A stretch of DNA of 64,000 bases from assembly GCF_003335215.1 (NCBI RefSeq), contig NZ_QPGB01000002.1, forward strand, positions 434,001 to 498,000, given 5' to 3'. The stretch is from Parvibium lacunae (GTDB taxonomy: Bacteria; Pseudomonadota; Gammaproteobacteria; Burkholderiales; Burkholderiaceae_D). The notes under the pieces are model-generated. The model was not told the DNA's origin, searched no databases, and worked only from the letters and a program-made list of their open reading frames with translations. Below are positions 36,506-44,939 of the stretch, one piece after another. Position 1 is the first letter of the stretch. Each line of letters starts with the position of its first letter. The translations under genes and the position numbers were made by a program.

Positions 36506-37450
36506 ATGAGAAAGACCGAGATGCTAAAAAGATTCGTCAAGCTTTCCTCGCGCTACATACAGCTAGCAGGTTTAAGGGTGGGCCTCAAGGCCAGCGCGGT
36601 GATCAGCCCACGCTTAGCGCAACATTGGGGCATGCGTATATTTGCGCAGCCAGCGGGGCCACGCCGGATTCGCTATGACTACAACCAATACCCCCCGTTT
36701 CATTCGCTACGCTGGTGCTTCCAGCCTCGCCATCGGCAACAGCAACAAACCCTACAGGCGTATGGCTGGGGACAAATCGACACGCGCCCCACCATTCTCC
36801 TCATTCATGGCTGGGGGGGCTGGGGATTGCAAATGGGGCCTTTTGTGAATGCGTTATTGCGTCAGGGCTTGGCCGTGATTACCGTCGATATGCCGGCGCA
36901 TGGCCATAGCATGGGACGCTTGGCAACCTTACCCTTGTGGAGTGAGGCGATTGAACATCTCTTTACCTTGCAACCAAATCTCGTGGGCGCAATTTGTCAT
37001 TCATTCGGTGGTGGTGCCTTAACGTATGCACTTACACACCATGCCAGATCATTAAGCAGTTTGCGGCGGATCGCCTTACTAGGCGCTCCTGCCGATATGG
37101 AATTGTCACTGATGCGCTTTGGCCAAGCCTTGGGTCTGTCAGCCAGTCATACTGCAGCGATTCAACGTGGTTGGGAAGAGAAATTGCATCTGCCTTTTTC
37201 CACCATGCGTGTTGAGGCCGCGGTCGTGCCCAAACAAGTTGCGGCATTATTGGTGTATGACGAAGATGATCCGGTCGTTGGCTTGGATGAGCTTGCACGC
37301 TATCAACGTCACTGGCCCCACGCACAATCGCTAATGACAAAAAAATTGGGTCACCAGAAAATTCTGCGTGACCCAACGGTGATTGAAGCCGTGACTCAGT
37401 TTATTTCAGGTTCCGATCCATGTACGATGATGCACACGGATGCGCATTAA
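36506..37450 (+). CDS. alpha/beta hydrolase
   Basis: 314 residues (309 from the alternative ATG at 36521). The fold is shown by ILLIHGWGGWGLQMGPF (oxyanion loop), the strand VITVDMPAHGHS, the nucleophile elbow AICHSFGGGA (Ser), LLVYDEDDPVVG (acid) and KLGHQKILRDP (His). No signal peptide, so probably cytoplasmic. The substrate is unknown. Just downstream of the 33-bp palindrome, which probably controls it. Confidence 0.86.
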   Translation: MRKTEMLKRFVKLSSRYIQLAGLRVGLKASAVISPRLAQHWGMRIFAQPAGPRRIRYDYNQYPPFHSLRWCFQPRHRQQQQTLQAYGWGQIDTRPTILLIHGWGGWGLQMGPFVNALLRQGLAVITVDMPAHGHSMGRLATLPLWSEAIEHLFTLQPNLVGAICHSFGGGALTYALTHHARSLSSLRRIALLGAPADMELSLMRFGQALGLSASHTAAIQRGWEEKLHLPFSTMRVEAAVVPKQVAALLVYDEDDPVVGLDELARYQRHWPHAQSLMTKKLGHQKILRDPTVIEAVTQFISGSDPCTMMHTDAH

Positions 37451-37490
37451 GGCACGCTGATCACCCCCATGCAAACTGAGAGTGCTGCCT

Positions 37491-38060
37491 TTATTTGAGT
37501 TTGACGGCGGTGGTAGCCACGCGCTGCCCAAATAATTTGGCAGTTTCTAAATCGCCAGGGAGTGGCCCTTCTTCGGGACTGGAATCGGACGGAGATTGCG
37601 CCATTAGCCCCGCAAAGGAACCCAGGTAATTCACATCATTCCTTTGCGCAGCTTTACTATTGCTGGGCATGAGGCCGGTACCGACCCAAATGGCACTGTG
37701 TTGCATCGCCAGCGTAAAGAAATAGTGCAGGGTAGAGAGTTTATCGCCATTCATTGTGGCGGAGTTGGTAAAGCCCGCCATGACTTTGTCTTTCCATTTT
37801 TGTGTAAACCAGGCTTTGGAGCTGGCATCCGCAAACTTTTTGAATTGCCAGGATACCGTGCCCATGTAAGTAGGTGAACCAAAGACGATAGCATCAGCCG
37901 CATCAAGCTCAGCCCATGCCGCTTCAGGCAAATTACCCTCAGCATCAATTGCATAGAGCGTGGCTTGCGCCCCTGCTGCCGCTGCGCCAGCCTGTACGGC
38001 CTCGGCTTGTTTTTTGGTATGGCCATAGCCAGAGTGATAAACGATTGCAACTTGAGTCAT
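37491..38060 (-). CDS. flavodoxin-fold NAD(P)H-dependent oxidoreductase (WrbA-like)
   Basis: 189 residues. The FMN-phosphate loop is in AIVYHSGYGHTKKQAEAV, and FGSPTYMGTVSWQFKKF is the second flavin loop. Similar to NAD(P)H:quinone oxidoreductases of the WrbA group, which do two-electron quinone reduction. AAGGAG precedes the ATG. Third gene of a leftward run pirin - DUF2798 - flavodoxin, a set that recurs in proteobacteria and is linked with quinone or oxidative stress. Confidence 0.9.
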   Translation of the reverse strand: MTQVAIVYHSGYGHTKKQAEAVQAGAAAAGAQATLYAIDAEGNLPEAAWAELDAADAIVFGSPTYMGTVSWQFKKFADASSKAWFTQKWKDKVMAGFTNSATMNGDKLSTLHYFFTLAMQHSAIWVGTGLMPSNSKAAQRNDVNYLGSFAGLMAQSPSDSSPEEGPLPGDLETAKLFGQRVATTAVKLK

Positions 38061-38071
38061 TTAAAGCTCCT

Positions 38072-38311
38072 TTATTGAGAGACAGGTTCAACACACACAC
38101 TTACCAATTTCATCACCAGCGGACGAACAAGATTGATTGCGACCAAGGCAATCGGAAAAGCTAAGAGATAGGCATGTAACCAGCGCCCAACAAACCCAGC
38201 ACCCAAGCCGGTGTTGAGCGCCGTAATGGCGGCCGACATGATGAGCGCCATCAGTAAAGCCATCCAAAATGCAAAGACATAACCCGTGTACCGAGAGGGA
38301 ATTTTTTTCAT
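38072..38311 (-). CDS. DUF2798 small membrane protein
   Basis: 79 residues from the ATG at 38311 (MKKIPSRYTGYVFAFWMALLM). Two hydrophobic segments separated by a short NTGLGAGFVGRWLHAY loop match DUF2798. Function is unknown. It lies between the pirin and flavodoxin genes (13- and 11-base gaps) and is therefore part of the operon. Confidence 0.85.
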   Translation of the reverse strand: MKKIPSRYTGYVFAFWMALLMALIMSAAITALNTGLGAGFVGRWLHAYLLAFPIALVAINLVRPLVMKLVSVCVEPVSQ

Positions 38312-38324
38312 CGCTATTCCAAAT

Positions 38325-39032
38325 CTATTCCAAATCAAACAGCAACACTTCAGCGGCGCGCGCCTGATCAAGCACAATGTCGGTCTCTGCCCCAATCAAC
38401 AAAGCATCTCCCGCTTGAAGTGCTTGGCCATTGACGTGCAACTCACCGCGTGCCACGTGAACGTAGGCGCGCCGTCCTGCGGCTAAGGGCCGGCTGAGCA
38501 TTGCGTCGCCCTCTAAATACGTACCGTACAAATAGGCTTGTGCTTGAATGGCGACGGCCCCGAGTTCCGCCGCAACCTCACGCGGTGCGGCCAGCACGCG
38601 CCACTGCCCGCTTTTTTCAGCTTGCGTAAAGTGTTTTTCTTCATAGCTAGGATCGCCGCCACGCACATTCGGCTGAATCCAGATTTGTAGCAGATGCGTT
38701 TTACGATCTTTAGCGTGATTAAACTCAGAATGCTGAATCCCGCGTCCGGCACTCATGCGCTGGACATTACCGGGGGTAATCACCGAGCCGTTACCCATGC
38801 TGTCGCGATGTGCCAGCTCGCCTTCGAGCACATAAGTGATAATTTCCATATCCCGGTGGCCATGCGTAGGAAAACCCATGCCCGGCGCAATCCAATCTTC
38901 ATTGATCACCCGTAGGGCGCCAAAATGCATGTGCGCCGGATCGTAATAGTCGGCAAAGGAGAAGCTATGGTAGGACTGTAGCCAGCCATGGTCGGCATAG
39001 CCCCGTTCGGCAGATAAACGCACTCGTTGCAT
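38325..39032 (-). CDS. pirin family protein (YhhW-like, quercetin dioxygenase-type)
   Basis: 235 residues from the ATG at 39032, which has GGAGG eight bases upstream; an upstream GTG at 39047 is less likely. The bicupin metal site is FPTHGHRDMEIITYVLEGELAHRDS with the two His and a Glu, and RMSAGRGIQHSEFNH adds a further His. YhhW of E. coli has quercetin 2,3-dioxygenase activity in vitro; the biological substrate is unknown. First gene of the pirin-DUF2798-flavodoxin run. Confidence 0.93.
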   Translation of the reverse strand: MQRVRLSAERGYADHGWLQSYHSFSFADYYDPAHMHFGALRVINEDWIAPGMGFPTHGHRDMEIITYVLEGELAHRDSMGNGSVITPGNVQRMSAGRGIQHSEFNHAKDRKTHLLQIWIQPNVRGGDPSYEEKHFTQAEKSGQWRVLAAPREVAAELGAVAIQAQAYLYGTYLEGDAMLSRPLAAGRRAYVHVARGELHVNGQALQAGDALLIGAETDIVLDQARAAEVLLFDLE

Positions 39033-39357
39033 GTTGATTACCTCCACTTACGGTTAACGTGTTCAGCAGTATGCTACGGTATAAATTTGGGATAAAGATT
39101 AAAAACAAGCGGTATTTATCCCAAAAAATAGAATAATTTTGATGCAGACGGCGAGGGCTCAACTTGCCCCAGCGTAACCGGCAACGGATTCCCTTGTTCC
39201 ACTAAGCAAAAAGTATCACCACACGATACCGGCAGGTGCACCTGTTTCTACTCTGTTTTTTTTAGTAGGCAACCCTTATAAAAATGCCGATAGTACGCAC
39301 ATCGACACATTATTTTGCAATTTACGCCGTGTCTCCCTGTTCGTCCTGGAGTCGATC
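39033..39357. promoter_or_regulatory. 325-bp intergenic region between the pirin operon and the ferritin-like gene
   Basis: Two divergent units are served by this gap. On the pirin side lies the inverted repeat TTTGGGATAAA/TTTATCCCAAA (39086-39096 and 39115-39125). In the middle GTATC-N7-GATAC (39213-39229) and a 12-bp perfect palindrome CAGGTGCACCTG (39233-39244). On the other side an AT-rich stretch TTTTTTTTAGTAGGC (39256-39270) followed by CTTATAAAAATG, which probably holds the promoter of the 39358 gene. No open reading frame with coding character was seen. Confidence 0.6.
39086..39125 (-). promoter_or_regulatory. Inverted-repeat operator candidate in pirin promoter
   Basis: An 11-bp perfect inverted repeat TTTGGGATAAA (39086-39096) and TTTATCCCAAA (39115-39125) with 18 bases between. 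On the minus strand a TTGTTT/TTATAC-like promoter can be read so that one arm falls in its spacer. No regulator gene is adjacent; LysR genes are common neighbours of this operon elsewhere. Confidence 0.6.
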
Positions 39358-40140
39358 ATGAAATCCGCTTCTCAACCTGCTTCACAGTCATATCAACGCG
39401 TCGCCTTTTACCGGCTGACAATTTTGTCTTTTTTAGAGTGCATGACACCCGCTTTTGTGCAAAACCTAGCGCGCCTCTATCATGACGACGAGGCCCTCAG
39501 AAGCTGGCTATGGAACACTTGGCACGCAGAAGAAGTTGGGCATGGCAACTGGATCCGCAGCTATATTCGACAAACTTGGCCCAACTTTGATTGGGATAGC
39601 GCTTATGTCGAATTCGCTACGCAATTTGCGCTGCGCTTGCCCCAAGAAGAGAAACCATTAAGTGCCGCCAAGGAATCACTCGCCCGCTGCGGGATGGAAG
39701 CGCAAGCCAGCATCGTTTATCGCAGTCTGGCTGAAAACGTCGATGACGCACGCTTGGCAGACCTGCTGAAACGTATTGCGGATGATCATCTGCGGCATTT
39801 CAATGTATTTCGCCGTGCCTATGAGCGCTACAATCAACAAGAGTCGCTCTCGGTTTGGCAACGCGTCAGTATTTTGGTGGAGCGCACCCGTAAATTGCAA
39901 CGGGTAGATCTTGCACTCGCTTTTAACGCTATTCATACCCACTGGCATGGTGCAATGCCTTTCTCAGCGCTAGCCCCCAAGGATTACTACCGCTTGAGTA
40001 CCCGCGCCCTCTACCAAAACCTGGTGCGTGAAGAAACCCGTCATTTGTTGGGTAAATTCTTCCACTTGGAGAGCTGGGCCCAACGCCAAGCCTATAAATT
40101 TACCAGTTGGCGGCTGGCGCAGAGCGCCCTCGGCGCATAA
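39358..40140 (+). CDS. ferritin-like diiron domain protein of unknown function
   Basis: 260 residues, all helical. WHAEEVGHGNW (residues 56-65, with EE--H) and DDHLRHF (142-148) together with Glu27 (FLECMTPAFV) and Glu114 (GMEAQASIVY) have the spacing expected for a four-helix bundle with a diiron site; in the last helix His144-x-x-His147 replaces the usual Glu-x-x-His. A further EETRH at ~residue 225 lies in a C-terminal extension. No signal peptide. I do not recognise a named family. GGAG precedes the ATG. Upstream is the long regulatory gap, downstream gluQ after 45 bases. Confidence 0.65.
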   Translation: MKSASQPASQSYQRVAFYRLTILSFLECMTPAFVQNLARLYHDDEALRSWLWNTWHAEEVGHGNWIRSYIRQTWPNFDWDSAYVEFATQFALRLPQEEKPLSAAKESLARCGMEAQASIVYRSLAENVDDARLADLLKRIADDHLRHFNVFRRAYERYNQQESLSVWQRVSILVERTRKLQRVDLALAFNAIHTHWHGAMPFSALAPKDYYRLSTRALYQNLVREETRHLLGKFFHLESWAQRQAYKFTSWRLAQSALGA

Positions 40141-40194
40141 GGTTGTCAGGGATTCAGCCCGCTCGCCCGCGATTAAGTCGCTACAATGCGGGCT

Positions 40195-41130
40195 ATGTAT
40201 ATCGGTCGTTTTGCTCCCTCTCCGACAGGACCTTTGCATTTTGGTTCACTGGTTACTGCGGTTGCCAGCTATTTAGATGCCCGCAGTGAACAGGGGCAAT
40301 GGCACCTGCGGATTGAAGACCTCGATAGCCCACGTACCCAAGCTGGGGCCAGTAGCGAGATCCTGACGACACTCTCTGCCTTCGGCATGCGCTGGGACGG
40401 CCCGGTGATCTATCAATCAGTTCGTAATACGCAACGCCCCTCCCCCTACCAGCGGGCCTTTGACACACTACAGCAGCTCGGTGTGATTTACCCTTGTGCC
40501 TGCACTCGTAAGGAAATTGCTGATTCGCAACTGGTCATGGCATCTCGTGCGCATGGTAGCCCCAACCCCATTTATCCCGGCACATGCCGAGCAGGATTAG
40601 GGGCAGGCAAAGCACCGCGCGCATGGCGATTAAAAGTCCCAGATGCCCCCATTCGTTTTACCGAGTGCGAACTCGGCTTGCAGGATGAAAACCTGACTGA
40701 AACTACTGGCGATATTGTGTTATTGCGTGCGGATGGAATTTGGGCCTATCAATTAGCAGTGGTCGTTGATGATGCTGAACTCGGGGTCACAGAGGTTGTT
40801 CGTGGCCAAGATTTACGTTGCTCCACCGCCCGCCAAGTGTATCTACAAACCCTCTTGGGGCTGCCAACGCCGCGCTATCGACATATCCCGCTGGTCTATG
40901 CCCCATCCGGGGAAAAGTTGAGCAAGCAAACGGGGGCGACTCCACTCAATCCAGTGACGCCGCTGGTACAGCTCAATCAAGCCTTGATCCATCTTGGGAT
41001 GCTGCCTATTCCGGCGCTAGAACTGGCTTCACTTTCACCGGCGCGACAGCTTGCGGTCTGGTGGGAAAAAGCCATTTCCCAGTGGGGTCTGACCAAGCGT
41101 GCTCCCCGACAAAAGAGTCTTTCATCATGA
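40195..41130 (+). CDS. gluQ: glutamyl-Q tRNA(Asp) synthetase
   Basis: 311 residues from the ATG at 40195 (a second ATG at 40186 would add three). The protein is a truncated glutamyl-tRNA synthetase that attaches glutamate to queuosine 34 of tRNA-Asp. The class I signature is PSPTGPLHFGSL, the KMSKS-type loop is GEKLSKQTGA, and a zinc site is suggested by CACTRKEI and PGTCR. No anticodon-binding domain, as expected. Its stop overlaps the start of the next gene (ATGA). Confidence 0.95.
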   Translation: MYIGRFAPSPTGPLHFGSLVTAVASYLDARSEQGQWHLRIEDLDSPRTQAGASSEILTTLSAFGMRWDGPVIYQSVRNTQRPSPYQRAFDTLQQLGVIYPCACTRKEIADSQLVMASRAHGSPNPIYPGTCRAGLGAGKAPRAWRLKVPDAPIRFTECELGLQDENLTETTGDIVLLRADGIWAYQLAVVVDDAELGVTEVVRGQDLRCSTARQVYLQTLLGLPTPRYRHIPLVYAPSGEKLSKQTGATPLNPVTPLVQLNQALIHLGMLPIPALELASLSPARQLAVWWEKAISQWGLTKRAPRQKSLSS

Positions 41131-41549
41131 ATCCACACGCTCAACCCAACACTAACTTTGATCGTATTTTTACGCAATGCCGGCGGATTGCTGTGGTCGG
41201 TCTTTCTCCGAATCCCGCCCGTCCAAGTCATTACGTCAGCCGTTATTTACAGTTACAGGGATATCAACTGATTCCAGTGAATCCGGGACATCGGCTGCTA
41301 TTGGGTGAAGTGAGTTACCCCGAGCTTAGCGCTATACCAGAAGCACTGGATTGGGTGCTGTGTTTTCGCCGCAGTGAAGAAATGCCCGCACTGGCGTCCG
41401 TAGCTATAGCCAAGCAAGCCCGATGCTTCTGGATGCAAGTCGGGATACAACATGACACTGCCCGCTCGAGCTGTGAACAAGCAGGCGTCTGGGTGGTTGA
41501 GAATCGCTGTGCGATGGTTGAACATCAGCGCTGGCAAGCCGGTCGTTAA
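41127..41549 (+). CDS. CoA-binding domain protein (YccU-like)
   Basis: 140 residues with a Rossmann-type CoA-binding domain: RRIAVVGLSPNPARPSHYVSRYLQ at the N-terminus, YQLIPVNPGHRLLLGE in the middle, and CFWMQVGIQ with VVENRCAMVEH at the end. Homologous to the CoA-binding domain of succinyl-CoA synthetase alpha. Function unknown. It starts inside the gluQ stop codon, so translation is probably coupled. Confidence 0.9.
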   Translation: MNPHAQPNTNFDRIFTQCRRIAVVGLSPNPARPSHYVSRYLQLQGYQLIPVNPGHRLLLGEVSYPELSAIPEALDWVLCFRRSEEMPALASVAIAKQARCFWMQVGIQHDTARSSCEQAGVWVVENRCAMVEHQRWQAGR

Positions 41550-41596
41550 TTAACAAATCTTAGGCCCGTGGGCTGCGGCGTGTTTTGGTGCGTCAG

Positions 41597-43024
41597 TTAG
41601 GAAGGCTTTTTAGCGCTAGACCGCCCGCCCAGCCCGCCGAAAAGCGCCGCCCGTGGTTTGAGATGGGGCTCACTACCTGGGCGAGTTGCGCGCCCAGTTG
41701 CGGCAGAAGGGGGTGATTCGGTGGCAGTCTCTGGCGCAACGGTCGTGCTTGGCTGATAAGGCTGGAGAAACCAGGGATCAATCGTTGGCTGTTGGCGGCG
41801 CCGGGCAGAAGCCTGTGAAGCCGCGATACCCTCACGCGCTTCTTCACGACGACGATGCAATTGATAGGCAGAAGCCGGCAGGTTACGCCGCTCAAGCGGG
41901 CGTTTGATCAGCTTTTCAATCTCGCTCAATAACTTCTCATCATCGGGCGTGACCAAGGAAATCGCTTCACCTTCATTACCTGCCCGGCCGGTACGCCCAA
42001 TCCGATGGACATAATCTTCTGGCGAGAACGGCAAATCACAGTTAATCACGCAAGGCAGCTCAGAAATATCCAAGCCACGCGCCGCGACATCGGTTGCCAC
42101 CAACACCGCCACGCTACCCGCTTTAAACCCATCCAAAGCTTTCATGCGTTCGATTTGGGATTTATCGCCATGAATCGCTTCGGCTGCAATGCCCTCTCGC
42201 TGCAATTCGCGGGTTAAGCGGGATGCGCCAATTTTAGTATTCAGGAAGACAATCACTTGGGTTAGGCCAAATTCGCGAATCAAGTACGATACCGCCGCCC
42301 GTTTGTGTTCATCCCCCGGAATGTCATAGGCCATTTGCTTGACGGTATCGGCGGTGGCGTTACTGCGCGCAACCTCTATCGTGACCGGGTTTTGCAGAAA
42401 TTTCTTGGAGAGTTTTTTGATCTCGTCTGAGAAGGTAGCCGAAAATAACAGGGTCTGGCGCTGCTTCGGCAGGAAGTCCAAGATGCGCTGTAAATCAGGC
42501 ATGAAGCCCATGTCTAACATGCGATCGGCTTCATCCAAGACGAGCATTTGCACTTGGCTCAGATTCACATTTTTCTGCCCAACGTGGTCGAGCAAACGCC
42601 CAGGCGTCGCAATCAAAATCTCCACCCCACCGCGCAAGGCCGCCGTCTGCGGTTGCATATCCACCCCACCATATACAGCCGCGCTCCGCAGTTGGGTAAA
42701 TTGACTGTATTGCCGCACATTATCGGCCACTTGATCAGCCAGTTCACGCGTGGGGGTCAAAATCAATGCCCGCACCGGATGCCGGGCTGGCGACATGCTG
42801 CTATTTTGCTGTGGCAGCAGGTTTTGAATAATCGGTAACGAAAAACTGGCGGTCTTACCCGTACCCGTTTGCGCCGCGCCCATCACATCACGCCCCTGCA
42901 TCACCACGGGAATAGCTTGCGCTTGAATCGGGGTTGGTTGGGTATAACCAGCGGCACTGATGGCCTGCTGAATGCTGGCATCCAGGCTGAAATCGCTAAA
43001 TAGTGGAGGGGTATTGGTGGTCAT
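41597..43024 (-). CDS. rhlE: DEAD-box RNA helicase, RhlE-like
   Basis: 475 residues. Core motifs: Q-motif GYTQPTPIQAQAIP, Walker A AQTGTGKTA, Walker B/DEAD VLDEADRML, SAT in LLFSATF, and helicase motifs VATDVAARGLD and HRIGRTGRAG. A basic, low-complexity C-terminal tail of ~100 residues is typical for RhlE, which functions in ribosome assembly and RNA decay. Upstream is the regulatory gap preceding the first GltI-like gene (divergent). Confidence 0.92.
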   Translation of the reverse strand: MTTNTPPLFSDFSLDASIQQAISAAGYTQPTPIQAQAIPVVMQGRDVMGAAQTGTGKTASFSLPIIQNLLPQQNSSMSPARHPVRALILTPTRELADQVADNVRQYSQFTQLRSAAVYGGVDMQPQTAALRGGVEILIATPGRLLDHVGQKNVNLSQVQMLVLDEADRMLDMGFMPDLQRILDFLPKQRQTLLFSATFSDEIKKLSKKFLQNPVTIEVARSNATADTVKQMAYDIPGDEHKRAAVSYLIREFGLTQVIVFLNTKIGASRLTRELQREGIAAEAIHGDKSQIERMKALDGFKAGSVAVLVATDVAARGLDISELPCVINCDLPFSPEDYVHRIGRTGRAGNEGEAISLVTPDDEKLLSEIEKLIKRPLERRNLPASAYQLHRRREEAREGIAASQASARRRQQPTIDPWFLQPYQPSTTVAPETATESPPSAATGRATRPGSEPHLKPRAALFGGLGGRSSAKKPS

Positions 43025-43093
43025 AAATGTGGGAAGTTAGATCGGCATTATCCTCTAATTTAGTCTGCATTACAAAATTTAAGCAAACCCAAC

Positions 43094-43113
43094 TCTATAA
43101 GCTCTGCTAATAC
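43094..43113 (+). promoter_or_regulatory. Shared operator-like motif upstream of first GltI-like gene
   Basis: TCTATAAG (43094-43101), five bases, CTAATAC (43107-43113). The inner part TAAG-N5-CTAA is an imperfect dyad of T-N11-A form, as bound by LysR-type regulators. The same motif lies at 45944-45963. It is 90 bases before the start codon. An A5-N3-T5-like tract (43123-43136) follows. Confidence 0.65.
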
Positions 43114-43203
43114 TTGGCCCTGAAAAAGCAATTTTTCTTATTTTATGGCGCCGACTAACCTTCAAGCATCCGTGGCCGTTGTGTCTAACTACTTGGAGTG
43201 ATC

Positions 43204-44100
43204 ATGTCAAATTACAGGAAAGCTCAGCGCTCTTTTTGGGTATCGGTCTGTTGTCTGGGCCTATCGAGCCTGGCTCTGGCTGGCGACAGGCTCGATCAAA
43301 TCCTGGAAAAAAATGAAATTGTGATTGCTCACCGGGAAGCCTCAGTACCGCTTTCCTATTTAGATAACGGTAAACCGATAGGCTACAGCTTGGATATTTG
43401 CCATGCTGTCGTTGAGTCTCTCAAGAAACAATATAAGCGCCCGAATCTCACCATTCGTTACTTGGTTGTTACCTCACAGACCAGAATTCCTGCCATTGCC
43501 GAAGGAAAAGCGGATCTGGAATGTGGCTCGACAACCAATACTGCCGAGCGCCGACAAAAAGTTGACTTTACGATTCCTCACTTTATTTCAACAGCAAAAT
43601 TTCTGGTGCGTAAAGCTGATCGTATCCAAAAGATTGAAGATTTACGGGGGAAAACGGTTGTCTCCACACAGGGAACAACCAATATCAAGACCTTACATAA
43701 ACAAAATGACGAGCGGGTACTTAACCTCAATATTTTGGAATCCAAAGATCATGCTGAAGGCTTTCGTTTCCTGGTCGAGAAAAAAGTTGATGCGTTCGCC
43801 ATGGATGACATTTTGCTCTATGGCTTACGGGCCAGTGCAGCGAACCCAGATGATTACGAAGTGATTGGTAAACCCATGACGATTGAACCTTACGCGATCA
43901 TGCTGCCGAAAAATCAAAAGCGCCTCAAAGCCGTGGTTGATGGGGAGATCGCCCGGATGATTACCAGCTTTGAAATCTATACCTTATACAAAAAATGGTT
44001 TGAATCACCCATTCCTCCCCGTGGCATTAATTTGAATGTTCCCATGTCCTTCTTGCTCAGAGACTCGTTCAAATTTCCCACCGATAAAGTGAATGACTAA
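43204..44100 (+). CDS. GltI-like periplasmic amino-acid binding protein (first copy)
   Basis: 298 residues from the ATG at 43204 with GGAG just upstream. The signal peptide ends LALAG. The mature part follows the E. coli glutamate/aspartate-binding protein GltI closely: AHREASVPLSYL, VVTSQTRIPAIAEG, LECGSTTNTAERRQKVDF, STQGTTN and SKDHAEGF, which hold the residues that bind the acidic side chain (Arg, Ser/Thr-Arg, Thr, His). It ends PIPPRGINLNVPMSF. No permease or ATPase gene is near it. Paralog of the gene at 46057. Followed by the racemase gene. Confidence 0.92.
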   Translation: MSNYRKAQRSFWVSVCCLGLSSLALAGDRLDQILEKNEIVIAHREASVPLSYLDNGKPIGYSLDICHAVVESLKKQYKRPNLTIRYLVVTSQTRIPAIAEGKADLECGSTTNTAERRQKVDFTIPHFISTAKFLVRKADRIQKIEDLRGKTVVSTQGTTNIKTLHKQNDERVLNLNILESKDHAEGFRFLVEKKVDAFAMDDILLYGLRASAANPDDYEVIGKPMTIEPYAIMLPKNQKRLKAVVDGEIARMITSFEIYTLYKKWFESPIPPRGINLNVPMSFLLRDSFKFPTDKVND

Positions 44101-44132
44101 TTGTTGTTGCTATTGAATCAATCTGTTCTGTT

Positions 44133-44939
44133 ATGAGAAATACACTATCCGGTCTTGCGACACCGATTGGCATTATTGGTGGTATGGGGCCCCATGCTCA
44201 CCTTGATTTTGAGAAATATTTACTCGGTACAGCCGAGCATGACCAAGATTACCCGAGTTATGTCCTCGTCAATGCCAGCTACGTTGCAGACCGAACCACT
44301 GCTTACCATGCGACCAAGGCAGGCCAGTTACTCAGTCAGGCAGATAACCCACTCTATGGTCTGCGGGGTGCGGTCATCACGCTCTTGCGCGCGGGCTGCC
44401 AGAAAATTTGTATGGTTTGTAATACCGCCCATCTTTGGTTGTCACATTTGAAGGAAGAATTCCCTTATGTCGAATTTATCTCGATCATTGACACCTCTGT
44501 GCAGGCCCTGAAAAAACTGGGCGCAGAAGAGGTGATTCTGTTAGCGACTGAAGGCACCATCCGGAGTGGCCTCTACAGCAACGCACTGAGCGCAGCAGGC
44601 ATCGTGACGCACATTCCCTCAATTGAGTATCAGATAGCGATTAATGAAGGTATCTATGGCGACCCGAGCCAGCACATTGGCGGGGTAAAAACCGGCGATA
44701 TTCAGGCTGCCAACACCCGTTTCACCCGTGTTGCTTACGCCATGCTCAATGAGATTGCGCAAAGAAAACATAAATCCGTGCAGGAGGTCATTGCCAGTAA
44801 GCGGGTTTATTTGGGTTTCTTTTGCACAGAAATCGGCGTTGCTATCGATGATCCCACATTACGTGCTATTGCGGTCGATTCAACCGAGGTATTGGCAGCC
44901 GCAATGCGCCAACTGGCTTTAGAAAACAAGGAGTCATAA
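44133..44939 (+). CDS. aspartate/glutamate racemase family protein
   Basis: 268 residues. Two catalytic cysteines of the PLP-independent Asp/Glu racemase fold are visible: MVCNTAH (first Cys, ~residue 93) and LGFFCTEIG (second Cys, ~residue 230). GIIGGMGPHAHLDFEKYLL is the N-terminal signature of aspartate racemase-type members. It may interconvert L- and D-Asp/Glu or a related acid. Gap to the upstream binding-protein gene is 32 bases and to the OCD gene only the stop codon, so a single transcript is likely. Confidence 0.9.
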   Translation: MRNTLSGLATPIGIIGGMGPHAHLDFEKYLLGTAEHDQDYPSYVLVNASYVADRTTAYHATKAGQLLSQADNPLYGLRGAVITLLRAGCQKICMVCNTAHLWLSHLKEEFPYVEFISIIDTSVQALKKLGAEEVILLATEGTIRSGLYSNALSAAGIVTHIPSIEYQIAINEGIYGDPSQHIGGVKTGDIQAANTRFTRVAYAMLNEIAQRKHKSVQEVIASKRVYLGFFCTEIGVAIDDPTLRAIAVDSTEVLAAAMRQLALENKES

